NCBI RefSeq assembly: GCF_000002075.1
Contig: NW_004797437.1
Coordinates: 545,307 to 609,306 of the forward strand
Reading direction: 5' to 3'
DNA: 64,000 nucleotides
DNA from: Aplysia californica
Taxonomy: Eukaryota > Mollusca > Gastropoda > Aplysiida > Aplysiidae
Every line of letters starts with the position of its first letter. Position 1 is the stretch's first letter. The notes beneath the pieces were generated by a model. That model did not search any database. It was not told the DNA's origin and worked only from the letters and a program-made list of their open reading frames with translations. The translations under genes were made by a program, and so were the position numbers. Below, piece after piece: positions 45,090 through 64,000 of this stretch.

Positions 45090-45597
45090 ATCGTAAATGC
45101 TTTACAGCGCTAGCAAGTGCAATAGGTCATATGAGCACGAGGAACACATTAAACATTTTCAGTTGGTAGGAAATTTTGATTTTTTTCCGAGTGGCGGCAG
45201 AAGCCTACTTAACTTTTCTGCAGTCGATGTTGGACCATCAAGGGATCTTTAACGTGCGCACAGCACGGGACTTCCGAGGTTTTTTTCGCCCTTATCCGAG
45301 AAGGCTAGAAGGTGTAGATCTTACCTACCATAAGATCCGGGGTGTGGCTGAAAGACGGCGGTAAATAAAAGCCAAGGAGTAGCAGTGGAAAGGCAGCAGA
45401 AAGAACCGGGAGCCCAGAGGAAGGAGCAAGGGGAATGAGGCAGAAAGTGGAGACGAAAGCACAGAACATTGTTTAATGTTAGAGAGCGGGAGAACATTTT
45501 AGAGAGGAAAATTTATGTCGCTATCCGGATTCGAACCCGTGATCTATTGAAAGAGAGTTGAGAGGCGAACGCCTTGACCTCTAAATCACGAGAACCC
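45090..45597 (-). repeat. SINE-1 full-length copy
   Basis: Tail TGCTTTACAGCGCTAGCAAG at left; tRNA-like head at 45516-45595 with minus-strand GGGTTCGAATCCGG, the best preserved B box among the copies. Confidence 0.75.
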
Positions 45598-45959
45598 CCG
45601 TCACTAAGTCTGAGTGAATTTCAGATTTTGTTCCCTTTGCACTTACAACAGCTTGGACTTTAAAATTTGACAGTACTTGCTGTGGCATGACTTGCTCCAT
45701 CACTGCGTTACTCTCTCTCTTACTTTTACACATTGTTAACGAGCGTTTGTCCCTGCTATAATAACTGGTTGGGCTCCGATGAGGCCCTGTTATTGCCGAT
45801 AACTTTTAATAGAGACAAAGAGTAGGAAAAAACGGGGATTTAAAAAACCCTGTTACTACCGGATCCCTGTTATTACCGTGCCAGTTATATACGGTTTCCA
45901 CTGTACAAAACTTCCACTAAAGACCTCCACAATTTTTATATTTTTCATCCTTATCTAAG

Positions 45960-46125
45960 AAATATTTGTGCTCCATCCTAAATTTAGATCAGGTCATTTA
46001 GAAAACAGGACACCCCCCACAAAAAAAACAAAAACACAACAAAAACTCAATGCTGGAGGGGATCGAATTGTGGACACCTGGATAGACAAGCAAACGCCAT
46101 ACCCATAGTTACAAAGTCCCCTCCA
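45960..46125 (-). repeat. SINE-3 fragment
   Basis: AAATTTAGATCAGGTCATTT and the tRNA-like end (GGGGATCGAATTGTGGACAC on plus). Confidence 0.5.
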
Positions 46126-46670
46126 AAATTACTTGTTAATCCAGTATGCTGGAGGGACTGAATGAGTAAAAACCTCACCAATTGTCTCGATATCCTGAGT
46201 TAGTGATACAAATGTGAGGCATCATGGTGAAATCAGGCGCTCGTCAAAATAATGAAATCCGTGAAATCGTCATTTTTCGGCCAGTTAGGCCATATTTTTC
46301 AAATTTGTTTTTTGGCTCAACACCTTATATGTCCATTAAAAAACACTTTTATGTGTGGATTTTATAGAAAAACATTGATTAAAGACACAAAAGAAGTAAA
46401 TTTGCAGTTCCCAAGGACTCTTAAGCTACGGAAGTCACCAAACTTTGGCAGCCATTTTCTCACTAATTTTACTTCTGAAACCCGGCGACCCCCACCTCCT
46501 TCAACCGCAAATATCTCGACTTCTATTCAAGATAAATGAATATTTTTTCATCAAAATCAAGGCAAATGAACAACCTTTAACTTTAAGATGACACCAATAA
46601 CTCTACATACCCAAAAAATTGACAAGAGCCTGAATCCGAGTCGTGACACAAATGGATTTCATTGTACATC

Positions 46671-47482
46671 GTACTACGGTGGAGTCCACGTATAACGAGT
46701 CCGGAAGCAACGAGAAGTCTGTTATGAAGACACCATCTAAAACCCGTTTTTTTTCTCTTCTTTACCTCTATGTAAATAAAATACTACTATAGCGCAATCA
46801 GACAAACATGCGAGTCGGTTTTAGTTTTAGCGGAATATCGCTGCTGCTGTGCACAGGCCAATTATACATAATGTAAAACCTCTCAAGTTGAGAAACTTTT
46901 TGGTGATCTAGCGAAACAAAGAATGGGAGAGCCCATGAGTGTCACCAATGAAGGCCAGAGCGACTGAGTAGGGAGGGTGTGGCATACGCAGACAAGCAGA
47001 ACGCATCGCGTGATAGGCCAGTGTAAGCCTAGTTTAGATTATCAAGGCCTGCCATGCCTCTCACTTCTCTGATGTGGGGATGTAGAGGTCACAGAAATGT
47101 GATGGATGGAGCCAATGTGTGACGTGTCCAAGCAGACAGAATGCACCACAGGGTGTGGTGGGGTGGGAGAAAACACTTTCTGATCGCCAACCCCGAGCTG
47201 TCAGTTAATATCGCTAGCGCTATGTACAGAAAGAAACCCGATTCGATTTATTGATCACGTAAGGCCTAGAGGTCATGTTGAAACAAAATCATCATCAAGG
47301 GAGATAGCAAAAAGAAATTAATAGAACACCAAACTCATAGATCTAAGATTAGGACTACTTTACAGTTTCCCTTGAATTTCTTACTGGATCTCTTAGTTAT
47401 AAGTTATAGCGAGAATCCTGCTATAATGGACATTTTGCATCGGTCCCCTCCCTCTTGTTATAACAGGATTCCACTGTAGTAC
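46671..47482. mobile_element. Pogo/Tigger-like element, about 810 bp
   Basis: Left GTACTACGGTGGAGTCCACG; right, on minus, GTACTACAGTGGAATCCTGT. The termini match at about 14 of the first 16 positions and the flanking GTAC contains TA, the family's target. No transposase frame remains. Confidence 0.6.
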
Positions 47483-47545
47483 TATTACCAGTGTCACTGG
47501 CACCCTCCAACCACACATTCCACCCTTTTACTTAAGTTATGTAGT

Positions 47546-47665
47546 ATAGGGTTTTACGGCGCTCGCAACTGCTAAGGTCATATGAGCGCGCGAAACACAA
47601 GTTGTTTACTTTCGCAAAAGTTCACTCCACGACTGGTCAACTAATTGACTTTAAAATGCTAAAAT
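47546..47665 (-). repeat. SINE-like element with shared tail (third body type)
   Basis: GTTTTACGGCGCTCGCAACT, GGTCATATGAGCGCGCGAAA, then the same body as at 19447-19570. Confidence 0.5.
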
Positions 47666-48299
47666 GTTAAAATTTAGTGTAAATGTCGAACTCGAAGATA
47701 ACCCTAGTGCATCAATCAGCTCCCCACAAGAGCAGGATGGCAGTAATAAATTGACAAACTGAAGTGTAGCGGACTAAGGGTAAAATACATTGACAAATGA
47801 CACCTGAGGCTGAACTGACAGGATTGTGTACGGAATTTATGGTAACAAATAAGAAAAACAGCACCCCTCCCTGATAGCTGCCAGACGTCCCGTATCAGAC
47901 CGTCTTTACTCTGATAGAAGAACTTGCTCTGTCCGTTCTGACGTCAGGCGAAATGGGAAATCATTCCAGCATCACTAGATAATTTGATTATGTCTCTTTT
48001 CCCATCACTTGCTTTTACAAATATAACCTCCAGATTATCACTACGTCAGTTGCGGAAAAGTAAAAGCACATACTGTACATTGGTAAAGCCGATTCTATAG
48101 AGCCAACCATCTCTAACAAAATAGATAAACTTGCTCGCCTTCTTCACAACCAATACAATAACAAGTTCTCCTGCTACACACCATTTTTGCAAAAGATGAC
48201 CGTGTCCAACTGTCAGTTTTTGGTGACACTGTAAGTGGTTTGCCCACCCAAAAAATGTCTAGTTAAGTATCATATGGTTTTCCTATAACAACGTCAAAT

Positions 48300-48440
48300 G
48301 AGCAGAAAGTGAAGACCAAAGCAGGAAAGGAAGTGAAGAGCGAAAGGAAAATTCTCTACAGAGAAGAAAATTTTAACCGTCACTGTCAGGATTAGAACCT
48401 GGGACCTATTGAATGAGGTGAACATTATAACCTAGACATC
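48300..48440 (-). repeat. SINE-1 fragment, head half
   Basis: AGAAAATTTTAACCGTCACT and TGGGACCTATTGAATGAG correspond to the head and its flank in 45400-45597. Confidence 0.6.
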
Positions 48441-48492
48441 AAACAATTATAAAAGCACAAAAACAAAATGAAAACAGGTGGTAATTTAATGT

Positions 48493-49735
48493 TTTATTAA
48501 TCTTGTGCCCCTTGCAAAAGAGACAATTATGTATACACAACTTTACACAAATGAAAGGATGACAAACCAAATGAGTGCGTGCGTGTTATACTCCCAGCAG
48601 AAAGCACAGTGTTAGGTGAATGAGAAGTAGACATCTCAGGGGTAACCTCATTGACTCATATATGGCAACCGTAAAACCCATTATCAGTAACATTGGCCAC
48701 GTCAAGAAAAGGACACCGCACCAATTTTATTTAACAAAGACCACTTTCATCCCTTAGAACTGCAAGCCGTAAGTGACAAAAACCAGAAAAATAAAACTGT
48801 GAAACTATGGAAATAGAAACAAAGTATCATGGCGGATTCCAATATGTGGAGCACACACACACAAAAAATATAGGCTTCAAACACAGACAGGAATGTGCCA
48901 CCATGCACAAAAACAAAAAAAAAGGTAAGACAATAGACAATTTGAGTAAAGAGAGGCACATCAACGGCCATTTAGTGAGCGGAAAAAAAAGAGCAAGAAA
49001 CAGAAGCAACGGAAGGAGGGAAAAGTTGTAGAACAAAAAGTAGGTAGAAGATGGACAAGAGACAAGAGTAAAACACATAGTCATCCTCAACAAGAGTATA
49101 AACTTAGTCACAATGGCTGTAAGAATAAGAATTAAAAAGATACAAATCGACAACGAAAAGAACAGTGATTGCCACTTCTGGTATGAGTTGAAATTAAATT
49201 CCCCGCAACTAGTACTAGGTCTATAATAACAGTTACAACAAAAGAAAAACAAATATAGGTAGCAATAAGACGTGTTTCTGGTCAAATAGAATTTGATATC
49301 TTTAGATTTAAAAAAAATTACAGGATGAATTTCATAACATCAAGAGGGAAAAAAAACAAAACAAAACCATGACCATGTACATGTCTTGGTTTTTGTGCTG
49401 CCACAAGGAATGAAACTTGCAAATTTATGTACTAGTACACAGCTAGCTATTACTGTACATTGCTTTATATTATTACTAATGGAAGCAATTTCAAACTGTC
49501 AGGGAAATAAATAATCACTGATCCCATAGGTGGATGAAATTCAGTGAACAGAAAAAGATGATGAATATCAGAATAACATCAATACAATTTCAAGTGATGA
49601 TGTACAAAGATCTTGATGAACACAATCTGATCTTTAAAAAGGATGGTGATGATGATGATGACAATGTTTAAATGAAGATGAAAATTATTTGCAAAATAAA
49701 GAGAAAAACTGGTGAAATTTTATCCAAGCTGGCAA
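48493..49735 (-). promoter_or_regulatory. RBBP4: Likely RBBP4 3' UTR with candidate poly(A) signals
   Basis: Two minus-strand AATAAA hexamers occur downstream of the stop, at 48731-48726 and 48498-48493. No exon or other gene intervenes. A SINE-5 fragment (about 48940-49000) would lie within the UTR. The true 3' end needs transcript data. Confidence 0.4.
48940..49000 (-). repeat. SINE-5 fragment in the likely RBBP4 3' UTR
   Basis: CAATTTGAGTAAAGAGAGGC then CGGCCATTTAGTGAGCGG. Confidence 0.5.
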
Positions 49736-60735
<11,000 letters not shown>

Positions 60736-62119
60736 CTAAGGAATAAGCGGGACAAGTCACTGACCAAAGCTGCTGTGAATAGTTTTCTTGCTGGTAAGTC
60801 CAGTTTTTAACTGTACTGTATAACCAACTCACCAACACAGCGGGAATTTCACGTTTGTCTCTACTGACCTTGAAAGAAACAGATTCAAACAGATTTTCAC
60901 ATCAAATCAGACAAAACTCTATACTCTGAAACAATGTTTTCAGAATTAAACATCTACCAAAGGCGTAAAACAAACTACAAATAATGTTAACCAATACATT
61001 CTACATCTCTGTGATATGACAAGCTCATACGCTCGTCAACACTTCCTATTCCTTCTTTTTTTACAATGCTTGCTACATTTTCTCTTTTTTTCACACCTGC
61101 CAATCAAATTGTAAAAAGGTTAATTATTGACAGGTATGCCAGGACTCATCCCAGTTTCATTTAAAAAATTACAAACAGAAATATTTACCCCATTAAAAAG
61201 TGCCATTCTACCAGTCCAGAGGAACAAACACCACTTCTGTTGAGTTCACGATCTATCCCCATGTTTAATAACCCCAGTCTCATCTTAACTGTCTCATAGC
61301 TCTGGTTCTAAGAAGTAGTCTCTGCTTAAGACCCCGGTGTTCAGGAGCAAGGAAAATCTGGGTTCTTAACCGAGGGACCAAGAAGAGAATCTACGGTAAC
61401 CCATGTAAAGGCCAATAACAGGTAAAATGGTCTACTTCAACTCCTAAAAAAAATAATTGATGAGGCCCCTGGGTGGGTTTATGACATGGCGAGCAAAGAG
61501 TGGCCAACCTTGACGACCAATCACAGTGGCATGAGGAATGCAATTTGCACTTATTATCCTATGGTGAGTCTCAAGTCCTACGATTATCCAGTTGCCCCTC
61601 CCCCCATCAGTCTAAAATTGATAGCTTTCTATCTCTGACAGAATTCCCCTGCCTTTGTTGTTACGCACCAGTACATTGTGACCATACCAATTAAAATTTA
61701 GTTATTGCAAATTCGGGAATAGAGACAATTTACTGCTGCAATGGTCAGGGATGAATTCACAGTTCCATATGATCCCACCTAATGCGAACGTGTAGGCCAT
61801 ACCCACCCAGAGAGTGATGTAAGTTTAGGTGAAGAGCTCAGACGCGAATGTGATTGATCAGTTCACACCTTGGTGTGATCCTGTCTGGGGCAAACATTGT
61901 TCAGTAGACCTGCATGTGAGCCTCAACCAGATTGTCTGAAAATTTTGTGCAACCCCCCCCCCCCCAAAAAAAAAGCATTTGTGGGTGTCATAAGGAAGGA
62001 CATCCGAGTAGCCAGCGACCACCCCAACAAACACAATAAAGAAGAGACCTAACCCTAACCCTACCCCCAAAAAGAACCTGCAACGGGCCTCATGTAAAAA
62101 GTCCAAAACAAGTCCTAAA

Positions 62120-62500
62120 TGAAAAAAAAATAGATCTAGATCTAATTAAAATACCACACTCCAAAGCCAAAACAAACAAGGAGCATAGATCTAGATCTAT
62201 GGCTTACATCTGCATTGCTATAGGGTTTGATCTAGATCTAGATCTTGTAGAACAAGTGAATAGGAATAGGCCTTGAACTAGAAATCCGCATCCGATTCCG
62301 AACAGAGGGACTCAGCTGAGTCTAGATTCTAGATCTAGATCTAAATAAATAAATAATTCACGCACCTAATGAAATGCTTATTTTTACCAATATTAATTAC
62401 AGCACAACCTATGATAGGGTTTGACACAATAGAATTGGAATATGAATCCTTCATTGAGGTCTATAATGATCTATATAAATCTAGATCTAGATCTAGATTC
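62120..62500. repeat. Cluster of AGATCTAGATCT-type hexamer repeats
   Basis: Runs of TAGATC/AGATCT (6-bp self-complementary) occur at about 62131, 62186, 62229, 62321 and 62481, spaced by unrelated sequence. Confidence 0.6.
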
Positions 62501-62639
62501 TATTAGAACAAGAGAGTCGGACTTGAATGAATCCACACGATCTGAACAATTGAATTAGTCAACAAACGAAATTCGGCCGCTCGAGCACGAAACTGAAAGT
62601 AGATAATTTAGGTTGTCGTCCTTTTCCGTATTCGCATTT

Positions 62640-62875
62640 CTACTCAGGTTCCGACAATTATGTCGGAAACGCCGACGTCGGCAGTCGGCGGTGCGCGCGT
62701 CGGCGGTCGGCACGAAAACGAAAGTGCCGACGAAGCCGACGGGGAAAAAAGGGGTCGCTGGCAGTCGGCCAGGCCTCGCACTACGCACATTGACTGATAC
62801 AGGTGGGCCTAGCGATAGCATCGGCCGGTTCGCGATTGTCGGATTTCAGACGATTGTCGGCAAACATGCAGGTCT
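62640..62875. repeat. CpG-rich patch with many GTCGG/CCGAC inverted repeats
   Basis: Contains a perfect hairpin (CCGACAATTATGTCGG), a 12-bp palindrome (GCCGACGTCGGC), and end segments of related sequence in inverse orientation (CCGACAATTATGTCGG and, from the right on minus, CCGACAATCGTCTGAA). Confidence 0.55.
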
Positions 62876-63768
62876 AGTTCAGTTTCATCTAGTATTACAA
62901 CATTTATGTGATAACATTCAGTTAAATGATCTCAACTTGTTCCTCTTGTTTTATCAGCTGTGCCCACCTGGGTTTTTTTTTGTTCCACTAATTATGATCT
63001 GAAATGTGGGCGGGATCTAAGCCCAATGCAGACCTAAGAGTGAATCAGAGGGGGATCCTACGGGTGACTTTTGTACAGTATAAATTCTGTTGCAGGATCT
63101 TAAGCGAACCGGGATCGTAAATGGTGGGATCTCAGGCAGAGACTAATATTTGTGTATTGTAGCAAAGAGCACAATGATTTACTCTCAGGTTAATTAAATT
63201 TAGTTAAAGAAAACCTTAATCATAAAAAGGTTAGTCAACCTGATGTTGAACAAATCAAACCAAAAAATGTTATTTGATATGTATGTAGCTTAAATTGAAA
63301 ATATTTAAAGCGAGACATTTTGTACGAGGAAAGAGCATATATACAGATAGTGATGATCATGTTGAGGCAGGGAAAGGCAAGAACAGTGAAAGTCACAATA
63401 GTAAACCCTAGTCACAGACAAAAAGGAAACAACAGCACCAGTCTCAGAAACACACCTGAAGACCCAGAATAGACTGAGTAATGACTGTAATTTGGACACA
63501 AGAGGGATAAAAACCAGTCAGATAAGACTTTATAAAATACAAAGTAGTGCTTCAGGGGAAAATCCTCAGCAGTAGTTTAAAACAGAAACAGTTGGAGAAG
63601 GTATTTCAATACGACACAGTACAGGTTCATCAAACAACAACCTAACCTTCAAGAAAAGAAATGTTCTCGTGAGCTACACCAGTGGTATTATTCATGAAGA
63701 AATCAAACCAGAACGTTCAAAGCAGGGCCCTGACACAAAGCTACCAACATTCATCATGAATGAGCACA

Positions 63769-63853
63769 AAACATCTTATTTACTCATCATGTTTGTTCTG
63801 TTTATTGAGAGAGAAAGACATCTTATTTACTCATCATGTTTGTTCTGTTTATT

Positions 63854-63860
<7 letters not shown>
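63769..63860 (+). repeat. 46-bp tandem duplication
   Basis: ACATCTTATTTACTCATCAT...TTATTGAGA occurs twice in direct succession. Confidence 0.9.
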
Positions 63861-63907
<47 letters not shown>

Positions 63908-63920
63908 AAGAGAGTGTGTG
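63855..63920 (+). repeat. (GA)n microsatellite
   Basis: AG dinucleotides with a few AAAG interruptions, then a short (GT) run. Confidence 0.95.
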
Positions 63921-64000
63921 TGTTGAACCATTAAACTCACAGACTTTATCTTATCAAACATTTTTTCTAAATATCTGAAGGTAGAAGTTAAAAACGAAAT

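Noticed and set aside
48827-49285. 152-codon minus frame
   Set aside because: Hydrophobic Phe/Leu/Ser-rich reading of an AT-rich 3' UTR; no supporting feature.

Overview
The window is an animal nuclear genome segment, most likely from a lophotrochozoan and probably a gastropod mollusc. The grounds are multi-exon genes with GT-AG introns, an RBBP4 protein of metazoan type with its own C-terminus, and dense SINE, MITE, LINE and mariner-like repeats. The species call is inference; the exon structures are read directly from the bases.

Two host genes lie on the minus strand. The first (10726-38258) has 18 coding exons. All junction phases agree, giving 1,201 codons plus a stop. It encodes a nuclear-type protein with an acidic N-terminus, two AT-hooks (RRGRPR, RGRGRPRR), nine zinc fingers (eight C2H2, one C2HC) and an acidic/Gln-rich C-terminus with a short coding tandem repeat. 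I could not name its orthologue. The second (49736-60706, continuing past the right edge) is RBBP4/Caf1-55, a WD40 histone chaperone of CAF-1, NuRD, Sin3 and PRC2. Twelve exons from about residue 73 to the stop are present; the N-terminal exons were not found and presumably lie beyond base 64000.

The left 10 kb, the 39-49 kb gap between the genes, and the introns are packed with mobile DNA. I distinguish five SINE-like families (called SINE-1 to SINE-5 here), at least five MITE or inverted-repeat types, two mariner-type transposase fossils and seven LINE fragments. Several elements are nested in others. No LTR retroelement, retrovirus or CRISPR array was recognised.

The most unusual observations are: (1) a 137-bp element headed by the 5' part of U2 snRNA and flanked by a perfect 15-bp direct repeat, in an RBBP4 intron; (2) a minisatellite of about 38 bp whose unit is the splice acceptor plus the first bases of zinc-finger exon 14, placing many decoy acceptors before the real one; (3) SINE families that swap heads and share a 3' tail; (4) a 250-bp MITE found twice, each time inside a different SINE; (5) a 150-bp near-perfect hairpin element inserted in a SINE.
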